From contig DCIE01000078.1 in assembly GCA_002315765.1 (NCBI GenBank), positions 1-64,000 on the forward strand: a stretch of DNA of 64,000 nt, written 5' to 3'. The DNA comes from Ruminococcaceae bacterium UBA1734. Lineage in GTDB: Bacteria > Bacillota > Clostridia > Oscillospirales > Acutalibacteraceae. Shown here in pieces: positions 7,603-15,069 of the stretch (position 1 is the stretch's first letter; every line of letters begins with the position of its first letter). The position numbers and the translations under genes were made by a program. A model generated the notes under the pieces. That model was given only the letters and a program-made list of their open reading frames with translations, made no database searches and was not told the DNA's origin.

Positions 7603-8250
7603 ATGCAGAAAAAATCGTTTTCATGGGGAATAATCATTTTAATGTTGTTTTTGTTTTTCCCAATTGGTATTTTTATGATTGCCAAAAAAGTATCATCTGA
7701 GAAATTCAACATGATTAAAAACGGCAAATCACTGAAAATACTGGGATGGATACTTATCGGTTTTGCTGTTATGTATCTAATTTTAGGCATAACAGGTGAA
7801 TTGGAGACTGAAGACGGCTCCAGTGCTGTTGGCGGCATAATAGTGGCAGAGTGCTTTTTCGGCGGATTTGGAGCTTTATCATTAATTAAGGGGAAGAAAT
7901 ATATTGCATGCGGAGAAAAATATAATCGGTATGTTTCGGTCGTTAATGCAAGCAATGATTTACTGATAGATAATATTGCCGCAGCTATCCCCACAACATA
8001 TGAAAATGCTACAGCAGATTTACAGGCAATGATTGATGCCGGTTACTTTATGAATGCATATGTTGATTTGAATCGTCGAGAATTAGTAATGCATAGGAAT
8101 CAACAAAACAATTATACAAATACATATACGCCAAATCCACAAAATACAAGTGCTAAAACCGTGTCAAAAAAGTGCCCGAATTGCGGTGCAACCAATACTG
8201 TTACAGAAGGAACAACTTGTGAGTGTGAATATTGTGGTTCACCACTATAA
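7603..8250 (+). CDS. Membrane-anchored zinc-ribbon protein, paralog of the 7017 product
   Basis: This 215-residue protein has three hydrophobic segments (about 6-26, 44-64 and 75-95), then the same small module as its neighbour (YENATADLQAMIDAGYFMNA, with NAYVDLNRREL). A low-complexity Asn/Thr linker and a C-terminal zinc ribbon (CPNCGATNTV...CEYCGS) follow. The ATG at 7603 follows GGAGG. The shared order of membrane anchor, winged-helix-like module and zinc ribbon implies duplication and perhaps pairing of the two proteins in one complex. No catalytic motif is seen. Confidence 0.8.
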   Translation: MQKKSFSWGIIILMLFLFFPIGIFMIAKKVSSEKFNMIKNGKSLKILGWILIGFAVMYLILGITGELETEDGSSAVGGIIVAECFFGGFGALSLIKGKKYIACGEKYNRYVSVVNASNDLLIDNIAAAIPTTYENATADLQAMIDAGYFMNAYVDLNRRELVMHRNQQNNYTNTYTPNPQNTSAKTVSKKCPNCGATNTVTEGTTCECEYCGSPL

Positions 8251-8265
8251 TAAAGGAGGAGTAAA

Positions 8266-8568
8266 ATGAGATGTCAAAATTGCGGTACAGACTTTGAAGG
8301 AAAATTCTGTACAAACTGTGGAACGCCTGTTGACAATATGATTCATAATCAATCTATCCAACACCAGAATGGTTTTACACAAACATTCTATAAGATTGAA
8401 AACATTGTTGTCAAAGCAGGCGTATTAACAGATGCTCAAGATTTGATTCCAAAAAAAGTTCAGCCCTTATTAGACTTAGGAGCCAAAAAAGGATGGAAAT
8501 TACATACTATGACACCTACAGTGTCTGCAAAAGGAATCAATATATGTCTTGTTTGGGAAATAAATTGA
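8266..8568 (+). CDS. Zinc-ribbon protein with DUF4177-like domain
   Basis: This 100-residue soluble protein starts with a zinc ribbon (CQNCGTDFEGKFCTNCG) and ends with a small alpha/beta domain of about 60 residues (YKIENIVVKAG, LIPKKVQPLLDLGAKKGW, ICLVWEI). That domain resembles DUF4177, whose typical mark is a Gly-Trp after a long helix. The next gene encodes a second copy of this domain without the zinc ribbon and with a frameshift. The gene has AAAGGAGG 8 bases before its ATG. The biochemical role of the domain is unknown. Confidence 0.8.
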   Translation: MRCQNCGTDFEGKFCTNCGTPVDNMIHNQSIQHQNGFTQTFYKIENIVVKAGVLTDAQDLIPKKVQPLLDLGAKKGWKLHTMTPTVSAKGINICLVWEIN

Positions 8569-8584
8569 CGAGGGGATTATCGAA

Positions 8585-8769
8585 ATGAATAATTACAAAA
8601 TTGAAAATATTGTTATTAAGGCGGGCGTTTTTACTGATGCTCAAGATTTAATTCCTAAAAAAGTACAACCATTACTTGACATGGGCTCAAAAAAGGTTGG
8701 AAGCTCCATTCTTTTACTCCAACTGTATCTGCAAAAGGAATCAACATTTGCTTAGTTTGGGAAATGTAA
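8585..8769 (+). pseudogene. DUF4177-like copy, frameshifted at A_AAA_AAG (decayed, or -1 programmed frameshift)
   Basis: From the ATG at 8585 the protein copies the second half of the 8266 gene product (NNYKIENIVIKAG, LIPKKVQPLLDMGSKK) and then leaves the family. The zero frame stops at 8753-8755. In the -1 frame the family match resumes without loss of a residue (GWKLHS...GINICLVWEM) and stops at 8767-8769. The break is at 8689-8695, A AAA AAG, a classic bacterial -1 slippery heptamer in the correct phase. Either one A was lost from the run (mutation or sequencing error) or the frameshift is used in translation. A weak 4-bp hairpin (TGGA/TCCA) lies just 3'; I see no convincing internal Shine-Dalgarno stimulator. 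Confidence 0.7.
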
Positions 8770-8781
8770 GAGGTGATATGT

Positions 8782-9207
8782 TTGCCTACGATAAAATGTA
8801 ATTCATGTGGTGCGCCAATACGTTTTGATGAGACAAATATATATGTCGCATGTGAATATTGCGGTCAAGAAGTAAAAGTCAAGATAGATATTATTGACGA
8901 ACATAAAGAAGAAATTAATAATATCAAACCTTTTCATGAAAATATCTTGATTTGCAGTATACCAACATATGGTTCCTCGATTTTTCAAAAAAAGAAGTTT
9001 AATATTTATAGAGAATTTGCTGAAATAATTGATGCCAAAACGGGTGCAATTGAACATCATATTATTTATTCTTCAGTAAAAAAGAAAATTCCTTTTATGA
9101 ATTCTAACATTATTTTTAAAATGAATAACGGGAACAAAATCACTGTTAAATTTTTATTGCAAAGTCAGTTTTTAGAAGCGCAACAAGCCTTAAATGGGCT
9201 AATATAA
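8782..9207 (+). CDS. Zinc-ribbon protein with uncharacterised C-terminal domain
   Basis: This protein of about 141 residues starts with a zinc ribbon (CNSCGAPIRF...CEYCGQEV, residues 5-33). It continues with a domain of about 100 residues that alternates strands and helices and ends in a helix (FLEAQQALNGLI). I do not recognise that domain. The TTG at 8782 is preferred, 6 bases after AGAGGTG; the GTG at 8773 lies inside that site. It follows the frameshifted copy by a few bases and is part of the same transcript. There is no membrane helix. Confidence 0.75.
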   Translation: MPTIKCNSCGAPIRFDETNIYVACEYCGQEVKVKIDIIDEHKEEINNIKPFHENILICSIPTYGSSIFQKKKFNIYREFAEIIDAKTGAIEHHIIYSSVKKKIPFMNSNIIFKMNNGNKITVKFLLQSQFLEAQQALNGLI

Positions 9208-9229
9208 AAACAAAACGGAGGAAAATGAA

Positions 9230-10078
9230 ATGAAATGTAATTACTGCGGAACTGAATTTGAAGGAAAATTTTGCCCTAATTGTGGGGCTCCAGCCGGAGA
9301 AACTACCGCAAATGCCGAACAGCAAACAAATAACAATGTGAATCAGGGATTCACAAACCAATCGGCAAAACCTGTTTATAATCCGGCGCCAACAAAAGTT
9401 AAAAAGCCATTTTATAAGAAATGGTGGTTTTGGGTTATCGTGGCCGTTGTTGTCATTGGTATAATCGGAGGTTCTACCGGAAGTGATGAAGATAATAAAC
9501 AAACAGATACCACTAATACAACATCAATGGTAGAAAGCGACAACAAACAAAAAGAAAAATCTGATAACAAAGTTACAATTGTTGATTTCTCTTCAATGAG
9601 CAAAGCCGATATAGAAAATTGGGCGTCTACTAACAATATTAAAATTAATTTTAGTGAAGAATATTCCGATTCCGTAGCAGTTGGATCTGTTGTAAGTCAA
9701 AGCAAATCAGCAAATGAATCTGTTAAATCTGGAACTACCGTAAAAGTAGTAATCTCCAAAGGCAAGAAACCTTCTATAGAATATCAAAATGCATTAAAGA
9801 AAGCTGAAAGTTATTCAAAAATGATGCATATGTCAAAAAAGGCAATTTATGATCAATTAACTTCAGAATATGGTGAAAAGTTCCCTGCTGATGCAGCACA
9901 ATATGCTATTGATAATCTGAATGCTGATTATAAAGCTAATGCGTTAGAAAAAGCAAAGTCTTATCAGAAAACCATGAGTATGTCAACAAGTGCAATTTAC
10001 GATCAACTCGTTTCAGATTATGGTGAGAAATTTACTGCTGAGGAAGCACAGTACGCTATTGATCATTTGAACGATTAA
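9230..10078 (+). CDS. Zinc ribbon - TM - PASTA-like - two Ltp repeats
   Basis: This 282-residue protein has four parts. An N-terminal zinc ribbon (CNYCGTEFEGKFCPNCG) is followed by one membrane helix (about 67-83, FWVIVAVVVIGIIGG). Next is a PASTA-like domain (about 115-180, with SVVSQSKSANESVKSGTTV). Last come two repeats of the Ltp type (AQYAIDNLNADYKANA and AQYAIDHLND close repeats 1 and 2). Ltp, a host-cell-surface lipoprotein of Streptococcus thermophilus phage TP-J34, blocks phage DNA injection; related repeats occur in many Firmicutes proteins of unknown role. Here the zinc ribbon would be cytosolic and the PASTA/Ltp part outside. It is the last gene before the operon terminator. Confidence 0.85.
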   Translation: MKCNYCGTEFEGKFCPNCGAPAGETTANAEQQTNNNVNQGFTNQSAKPVYNPAPTKVKKPFYKKWWFWVIVAVVVIGIIGGSTGSDEDNKQTDTTNTTSMVESDNKQKEKSDNKVTIVDFSSMSKADIENWASTNNIKINFSEEYSDSVAVGSVVSQSKSANESVKSGTTVKVVISKGKKPSIEYQNALKKAESYSKMMHMSKKAIYDQLTSEYGEKFPADAAQYAIDNLNADYKANALEKAKSYQKTMSMSTSAIYDQLVSDYGEKFTAEEAQYAIDHLND

Positions 10079-10108
10079 CAATAAAACGCAATACCATTTT
10101 AAATTTAT

Positions 10109-10146
10109 CGACCTTGTGTCATCTTTTAATGGCACAAGGTCGTTTT
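10109..10146 (+). terminator. Rho-independent terminator of the SPFH/zinc-ribbon operon
   Basis: A 10-bp stem (CGACCTTGTG / CACAAGGTCG) is followed by TTTT, 30 bases after the stop of the Ltp-repeat gene. With the promoter at 4004 it delimits a single transcription unit of about 6.1 kb. Confidence 0.9.
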
Positions 10147-10175
10147 GTGCTTTTCGGAAATATTTCAAAAGCTAC

Positions 10176-10204
10176 TTGACAAACGAACAAATGTTCTGTA
10201 TAAT
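10176..10204 (+). promoter_or_regulatory. Consensus promoter with a LexA (SOS) box between -35 and -10
   Basis: TTGACA (10176-10181) and TATAAT (10199-10204) are perfect hexamers with a 17-bp spacer. The spacer contains CGAACAAATGTTCT (10184-10197), which fits the Firmicute LexA operator GAAC-N4-GTTC. This placement would let LexA block polymerase, so transcription should rise after DNA damage. The only thing downstream within 300 bases is a structured RNA. Confidence 0.85.
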
Positions 10205-10210
10205 GATATT

Positions 10211-10506
10211 TGTGAATTTGTCGCTTTTTGGCAAGTTTATGAAAATTGAATATTTGTATCAAACATAATCATTACATATTTACGGGTTTTCCCGACAATG
10301 CTGCGGTAAGCTAATGTAATTATCGCACACATCCCGGTTGCCTTTAGAGCATGGGTGGGATGCAAGTTTAATGTTCTCGTCTCCAAAATCACCCCAAAAA
10401 GTCTTTCGACTTTTCGGGGAACCCCGATGGAGCCGATACATAGATACACTTTTTAAGCGAGGTAGAAGGCTTCGCTTATTAGTGTTTCTGTGTACCGGCT
10501 TTTTTC
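10211..10506 (+). ncRNA. Candidate structured non-coding RNA of about 300 nt
   Basis: The region from the predicted start (about 10211) to a strong terminator folds heavily and holds no convincing gene. Visible helices are: ATTACAT (10271-10277) with ATGTAAT (10314-10320), enclosing a CGGG-TTTT-CCCG tetraloop hairpin (10283-10294); CATCCC (10330-10335) with GGGATG (10357-10362); CTCCA (10381-10385) with TGGAG (10428-10432), enclosing a 12-bp hairpin (10392-10419); and a long terminal stem. I could not assign it to a named RNA family. It could also be the leader of the ParB-like gene at 10775, but the terminator argues for an independent RNA. Expression is expected to be under LexA control. 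Confidence 0.65.
10431..10506 (+). terminator. Terminal stem and U-tract of the structured RNA
   Basis: AGCCGATACATAGATACACT (10431-10450) pairs imperfectly with AGTGTTTCTGTGTACCGGCT (10481-10500), with an inner AAGCGA/TCGCTT hairpin, and is followed by TTTTTT. This is a strong rho-independent terminator. Confidence 0.8.
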
Positions 10507-10774
10507 TTTGCGCAAATTTGAGAATTTGTATTGTTAAATACTACTCCCATATTAAAAATATTTGAATAACAGGAATATTTTACCCGTACTTATGCCGTTA
10601 TTATATGGAACAAATCTTAATTTGAAAATTGAATACTGCTACCACTTTTAGAGCTGTCAATAATGGACCGTTGAAAAAATGTTATCTTTTGACAGGAACA
10701 TTCTTGGAAAGTTGCATTGTTACATAAATAAGGGAACGAAAACGTTTCCGAAAATCAGAAAGGAAAGTAAAAAA

Positions 10775-11146
10775 ATGACAGAAGAAAAATCAAGAAAAGA
10801 ACTAACCGTCGATCCCGAATTTGAGTGTATATGCCATAAGCTCACATCGGAGGAATTCACTGCTCTTGAAAACACGATTCTTGAAAAGGGTGAAATCCTC
10901 TCACCGATTATCACTTGGAACGGCATTATTGTTGACGGACACCATCGTTACAAAATAGCACAAAAGAATCCCGAAATACCGTATAAGACAACGGAAATAG
11001 AATTTCCCGACAGAAGTGCGGCTATTGCTTGGATTTGTAACACTCAGCTTGGTAGAAGAAATATCAATAAAAAACAGGCGAATTATATGCTCGGTCAAAA
11101 ATACGAAGCGGAAAAGCAAATCGAATCTCTACGAAAAGCTTTATGA
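10775..11146 (+). pseudogene. Truncated ParB-like N-terminal domain protein
   Basis: The N-terminal 110 residues form a ParB/Sulfiredoxin-like domain of the kind found on clostridial mobile elements. Visible elements are EILSPIITWNGIIVDGHHRY (the conserved GHHR loop) and AIAWICNTQLGRRN. The ATG at 10775 follows AGAAAGGAAAG. After KYEAEK (about 11115) the family match ends. The last codons are read from DNA of a recombinase gene in another frame, and the ORF stops at 11146. The family normally has a further C-terminal part, so this is a deletion-fusion remnant. The upstream ATG at 10679 is not used in homolog-like sequence. Confidence 0.8.
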
Positions 11147-11543
11147 GGACAATGCTACCGGTAAGGTGAGTGACGAATGGTTTATGCAGCTTTCTCACAA
11201 ATACGAAGCCGAGCGTATGGAGCTGAAAAGTAAAATATCTATGCTTCGACAAAAGCTTTCCGAGTCGGGACAGTACGAAAAAGACCGCAGTAATTTTACC
11301 GAGGCAATAAGACTGTTTATGCAGATGGACAAGCTGACCGCACCGCTTCTTCGTGAACTCATAGAACGCATTGAGGTTTTTGAAACCGAGGGCAAAGGTA
11401 AAGACCGAACACAAAGAATTATTATCTACTATCGCTTTGTTGGTTATGTGGAACTGCCGGATATTGCCCCGAGGCCACATGTAAGAGCAGATACCCGAAA
11501 GGGCGTATCGGTAGAGTACCTTACCGAACCCATTGGAGCATAG
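11121..11543 (+). pseudogene. C-terminal remnant of a second large serine recombinase
   Basis: About 140 residues match the coiled coil and DUF4368-like tail of clostridial serine recombinases (LYEDNATGKVSDEWFMQLSH, KYEAERMELK, and VFETEGKGKDRTQRIIIYY near the end). The region lines up with the last third of the recombinase at 1-1326, but the wording differs, so it is a separate relative and not a recent copy. The catalytic, recombinase and zinc-ribbon domains are missing. The left edge is the fusion with the ParB-like gene at about 11110-11124. Two hairpins follow the stop (CTTTTGCAA/TTGCAAAAG at 11553-11581, and GCAGGC/GCCTGC around 11585-11601). Confidence 0.85.
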
Positions 11544-11627
11544 CGAACCGCTTTTGCAAGACTATCATAGTATTGCAAAAGGCCGCAGGCATCACGCCTG
11601 CGACCTACATAAATCCGTATCAAAGCA

Positions 11628-11673
11628 TAAAAAATCGAGTATCCATAGGTTAAATCCCTTATGAATACTCGAT
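11628..11673 (-). terminator. tRNA-fMet terminator
   Basis: Read on the minus strand, ATCGAGTAT...(11673-11665) pairs with ATACTCGAT (11642-11634), with extra pairs inside, and is followed by TTTTTT. It directly follows the tRNA. The hairpin overlaps the putative attachment site, so integration would occur inside the terminator. Confidence 0.8.
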
Positions 11674-11674
11674 A

Positions 11675-11678
<4 letters not shown>
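11667..11678 (+). repeat. Putative att core, right copy of a 12-bp direct repeat
   Basis: ACTCGATATGGT is identical to 1400-1411. It spans the arm of the tRNA terminator and the last bases (CCA end) of the initiator tRNA gene, a typical attachment location. Confidence 0.55.
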
Positions 11679-11750
<72 letters not shown>

Positions 11751-12016
11751 ATATTTATTTTTTGACAGCTCATACATTATACTTAATAAAACTGTAAATG
11801 TCAAGTGTTTTTTGGAAAAATTGCAAATAGTATTGCGAATAGCTTGTTTTTTCGTAACTTTTTGATTCTTTAGTATTATATTATGAGAAAGTTGTTATAA
11901 GTCAGAAGCCTTTACCGTTAGTTAAAAAGCATTAGGGTAATGAGTGGTGATTTTTGTATAAAACATAGGAAAAAATCAGTTTTATTAATAATATTTGCCG
12001 AAAATTAAAAAAAATA

Positions 12017-12045
12017 TTTCCAAAAAGAAAAATATATAGTATAAT
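12017..12045 (+). promoter_or_regulatory. Probable hprK operon promoter
   Basis: TATAAT (12040-12045) lies 17 bp after TTTCCA (12017-12022, four of six consensus bases), 37 bases before the hprK start. The rest of 11751-12016 is AT-rich and shows no gene. Confidence 0.5.
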
Positions 12046-12082
12046 AGGATAAAATGGAATAATTATGAATGGAGGAATGGTT

Positions 12083-13048
12083 TTGAAAACGGAATATAGC
12101 ATATCTCTCAGGAAAATTATTAATGAGTTTTCTTTGGAAGAACTGTATGTTCCTGAGAATATTGAAGAATTGCTTATTACCTCTACCGAAATTAATCGTC
12201 CCGGGCTTCAGCTTGCAGGTTATTTTGAATACTTTGATGTTAGAAGAATTCAAATTTTCGGTATTAGTGAGATAAGTTTTTTGAAAAGTTTTCCGCAAGA
12301 TAAGGCCATAGAAATAACAAAGGCTTATTTTGCTCATAAACCTGCTGCCGTGGTTATTGCAAGGGAACTTGAAATAGAAGATTATTATTATGCAATTGCA
12401 AAGGAGTACGGTGTACCGCTTTTGAGGACAACCGATACAACCTCGGGATTTGCTTCGGCGCTTATAGCTTTTCTTAATTTACAGCTTGCTCCACGGATTA
12501 CAAGGCACGGTGTATTAGTTGAGGTTTACGGTGAAGGCATTTTACTTTTAGGTGAAAGCGGAGTCGGCAAAAGTGAAACTGCAATCGAACTTGTAAAAAG
12601 AGGACACCGACTTATTGCCGATGATGCTGTGGAAATTCGTCGTGTTTCCAGCAAATCCATTGTTGGCAGTGCGCCTGATAATATTAGACACTTTATTGAG
12701 CTTCGTGGCATAGGGATAATTAATGCAAGTCGAATATTCGGTGTTGGAGCTGTTAAACTAACCGAAAAAATTGATTTGGTAATTAATATGGAGCATTGGG
12801 ATTCTTCAAAAAATTATGACCGAATGGGGCTTGAGGACCAGTACTCTGAGATTTTAGGACTTAAAATTCCGTCCATAACCATACCCGTTAAGCCGGGAAG
12901 AAATTTAGCGGTTATTATTGAGGTTGCATCTATGAACAGCCGTCAAAAGAAGATGGGGTATAATGCAGCTCAAGATTTACTTAAAAAGTTGGGAATGTCG
13001 GAAGACTTTGATGCGGATACTACAAATAAAGCAGTAGACCCATTTTAA
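12083..13048 (+). CDS. hprK: HPr kinase/phosphorylase
   Basis: This bifunctional enzyme phosphorylates HPr on Ser46 with ATP and removes the phosphate, driving CcpA-type carbon catabolite repression. The protein is about 321 residues, the usual length. The N-terminal domain (1-130) is followed by the kinase domain with Walker A GESGVGKS (about residue 155), the Asp of IADDAVEI and the HPrK signature HFIELRGIGIIN. The TTG at 12083 is taken as the start because GGAGG lies 7 bases upstream; the ATG at 12077 has only one base of spacing. It heads a row of core genes ending with pfkA, which suits a central-carbon regulator. Confidence 0.97.
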   Translation: MKTEYSISLRKIINEFSLEELYVPENIEELLITSTEINRPGLQLAGYFEYFDVRRIQIFGISEISFLKSFPQDKAIEITKAYFAHKPAAVVIARELEIEDYYYAIAKEYGVPLLRTTDTTSGFASALIAFLNLQLAPRITRHGVLVEVYGEGILLLGESGVGKSETAIELVKRGHRLIADDAVEIRRVSSKSIVGSAPDNIRHFIELRGIGIINASRIFGVGAVKLTEKIDLVINMEHWDSSKNYDRMGLEDQYSEILGLKIPSITIPVKPGRNLAVIIEVASMNSRQKKMGYNAAQDLLKKLGMSEDFDADTTNKAVDPF

Positions 13049-13074
13049 TAAAAAAGAAAGATACGGTGAAGAAA

Positions 13075-14031
13075 ATGTATAAATTAGGTATTGATTTAGG
13101 TGGAACAAATATAGCTTGCGGAGTTGTTGACAGCAACTTCAAAATCATTGGAGAAGGAAAGGTTAAAACAAATATGCCGCGTCCTGCCGAGGATATTGTT
13201 GACGATATGGCAAAGGCGGCTTTAATGGCTGTTGAAAATGCAGGACTTACTATAAATGATATTGACAGCGTTGGCGTAGGAACTCCCGGAACCGTTGAAT
13301 ATTCTACCGGTGTTGTTGTTTATGCAAACAATCTTGATTTTTATGATTTGCCATTAGCGGATATGCTGGAAAAAAGGTTAAATAAAAAAGTATATGTTGA
13401 AAATGATGCCAATGCGGCTGCTTACGGTGAGTATATTGCCGGAGCAGGAAAAGGTGTTGAAAAATTTGTTGCTATTACTTTGGGAACCGGTGTTGGCGGC
13501 GGAATTATTACAGACGGAAAAATCTATTCCGGTTCTAACTGTGCCGGTGCTGAATTAGGGCACACGGTTATTCAAATGAACGGCGAGGCTTGTACCTGCG
13601 GAAGAAACGGATGCTTTGAGGCTTATGCTTCGGCAACGGCTCTTGTTCGTCAAACAAAACAAGCAATGACAAGATTTCCGAAGAGCAAAATGTGGGAAGT
13701 TTGCGGAAATGATTTAACTGCCGTAAACGGAATAACAGCCTTCGATGCAATGAGACAGGGCGATGCTGCGGCAAAGTCGGTTGTAGATACCTATATTGGC
13801 TATCTTTCGGTAGGAATTTCAAATATGATTAATATATTCCAGCCTGATGTAATTTGCATAGGCGGCGGAATTTCTCACGAAGGTGAAACCATATTAAAGC
13901 CTATTCGTGCAGTTGTTGACGGTGAAGATTATGCACGAAATATGGCAAAGAGAACCAAGATTGTTGTTGCTGAGCTTGGTAATGATGCGGGAATAATCGG
14001 CGCCGCATATTTAAGCGATATTAAAGACTGA
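13075..14031 (+). CDS. glcK: ROK-family glucokinase
   Basis: This enzyme phosphorylates glucose to glucose-6-phosphate in the cytosol. The sequence shows the ROK layout: ATP-binding loop GIDLGGTNIACG at the N-terminus, VENDANAAAYGE with the catalytic Asp, GTGVGGGI, and the ROK zinc site CTCGRNGCFE preceded by ELGHT. The length (318-321 residues) is typical. ATG 13075 follows GGTGA by five bases; the in-frame GTG at 13066 is an alternative that adds MKK. It follows hprK by about 25 bases and is probably cotranscribed. Confidence 0.92.
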   Translation: MYKLGIDLGGTNIACGVVDSNFKIIGEGKVKTNMPRPAEDIVDDMAKAALMAVENAGLTINDIDSVGVGTPGTVEYSTGVVVYANNLDFYDLPLADMLEKRLNKKVYVENDANAAAYGEYIAGAGKGVEKFVAITLGTGVGGGIITDGKIYSGSNCAGAELGHTVIQMNGEACTCGRNGCFEAYASATALVRQTKQAMTRFPKSKMWEVCGNDLTAVNGITAFDAMRQGDAAAKSVVDTYIGYLSVGISNMINIFQPDVICIGGGISHEGETILKPIRAVVDGEDYARNMAKRTKIVVAELGNDAGIIGAAYLSDIKD

Positions 14032-14048
14032 TTTTTCGGAGGTTAACC

Positions 14049-14954
14049 TTGAATTTATCTGACTTTTCTGAATTGTTAAAAAGTAACGGAATTGAGTTTA
14101 GAAAAAATGAAAGTATGAAGGAGCATACCACCTTTAAAATCGGGGGATGCTGCGATATATTTATTATGCCGAAAACAAGGGAAGAAATAGCAAAGGTTAT
14201 TAAATGGACAAAGGAAAAGAACATTCCGTTATTCGTTTTGGGAAAGGGTTCTAATCTTCTTGTAAGTGATGACGGTATAGAAGGTGCTGTGATAAGTCTT
14301 TCTAATCTAAACAAAATCCGTGTAGATGACAATAGGATAATATGCGGTGCCGGAGTCAATATGTCGGCATTGTGTATAACAGCAAGGGATAACTCTCTTT
14401 CCGGATTGGAATTTGCCTACGGAATACCCGGAAGTGTGGGCGGAGGACTTTTTATGAATGCCGGTGCATACGGAGGAGAAATGTCCGATGTTGTGGTTGG
14501 TGCATACTGTATCGGGAAAGGCGGAACAGAAATTTATATTTCTGCCGAAGATATGGAGTTATCATATCGTCATAGTGTTTTTAAAGAAAACGGATATGTT
14601 ATTACCGAAATTATTTTATCTTTAACAAAAGGTGATAGGTCTCAAATTTCGAGTAAAATGACCGAACTTTTAAACAAACGAAAATCCAAGCAACCCCTTG
14701 AATATCCCAGTGCCGGAAGCACATTTAAGCGTCCCGAAGGGAATTTTGCCGGTACGCTGATAGAACAAAACGGCCTTAAGGGAGAAAAGGTTGGCGGTGC
14801 TATGGTAAGTGAAAAACACGCAGGATTTGTGATAAACTATAATAACGCTTCGGCAAAAGATGTTCTCGGATTAATTGATATTATTAAAAATCGTGTATAT
14901 AAAAATGAAGGAATTGTGTTAGAGCCGGAGGTTATTTTTGTCGGCAGGAGGTAA
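14049..14954 (+). CDS. murB: UDP-N-acetylenolpyruvoylglucosamine reductase
   Basis: MurB reduces the enolpyruvyl group of UDP-GlcNAc-enolpyruvate to UDP-MurNAc with NADPH and FAD, a committed step of peptidoglycan synthesis. At 301 residues it is the short type II form. Visible sites are FAD-binding GKGSNLLVSDDG, GIPGSVGGGLFMNAGAYGG, the proton-donating Ser in PSAGSTFKRPEG, and EPEVIF at the C-terminus. The start is a TTG behind CGGAGGT. It lies between glcK and rapZ, as in many Clostridia. Confidence 0.96.
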   Translation: MNLSDFSELLKSNGIEFRKNESMKEHTTFKIGGCCDIFIMPKTREEIAKVIKWTKEKNIPLFVLGKGSNLLVSDDGIEGAVISLSNLNKIRVDDNRIICGAGVNMSALCITARDNSLSGLEFAYGIPGSVGGGLFMNAGAYGGEMSDVVVGAYCIGKGGTEIYISAEDMELSYRHSVFKENGYVITEIILSLTKGDRSQISSKMTELLNKRKSKQPLEYPSAGSTFKRPEGNFAGTLIEQNGLKGEKVGGAMVSEKHAGFVINYNNASAKDVLGLIDIIKNRVYKNEGIVLEPEVIFVGRR

Positions 14955-15069
14955 AGTTTGAAAGATAAATCTTCCAAACTTTAAAACAAAAACACGGCAT
15001 TTTATGACCGTAATTTTAGTTGGTCGTTTGTGCCTTAAAGTGTAGTGAAAAGGTATGGTCAAAAAAATG
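14953..15069 (+). repeat. Structured dispersed repeat / leader, copy 1 (upstream of rapZ)
   Basis: The first element is a 14-bp hairpin (14953-14966 with 14969-14982, loop AA). After a spacer come GGCATTTTATGACC, TTGGTCGTTTGTGCCTTAAAG and GAAAAGGTATGGTC, ending at the rapZ start. The same order of blocks is found at 32417-32569 before pth. Stem bases differ between copies with compensation (AGTTTG/CAAACT here, CCTTG/CAAGG there), so the fold rather than the bases is conserved. Confidence 0.7.

Noticed and set aside
9230..10078. The Ltp-repeat protein as evidence of a prophage
   Set aside because: No phage structural, packaging or lysis genes are present in the window, and the protein lacks a lipoprotein signal.
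10237..10449. A 70-codon ORF on the minus strand in the same region
   Set aside because: It lies antisense to the RNA helices, with no ribosome site and no family-like pattern.
10338..10565. A 75-codon ORF on the plus strand within the structured RNA region
   Set aside because: It runs through the RNA helices and the terminator stem, has no ribosome site, and the protein (many Arg, Leu, Phe, Cys) looks like translated structured RNA.
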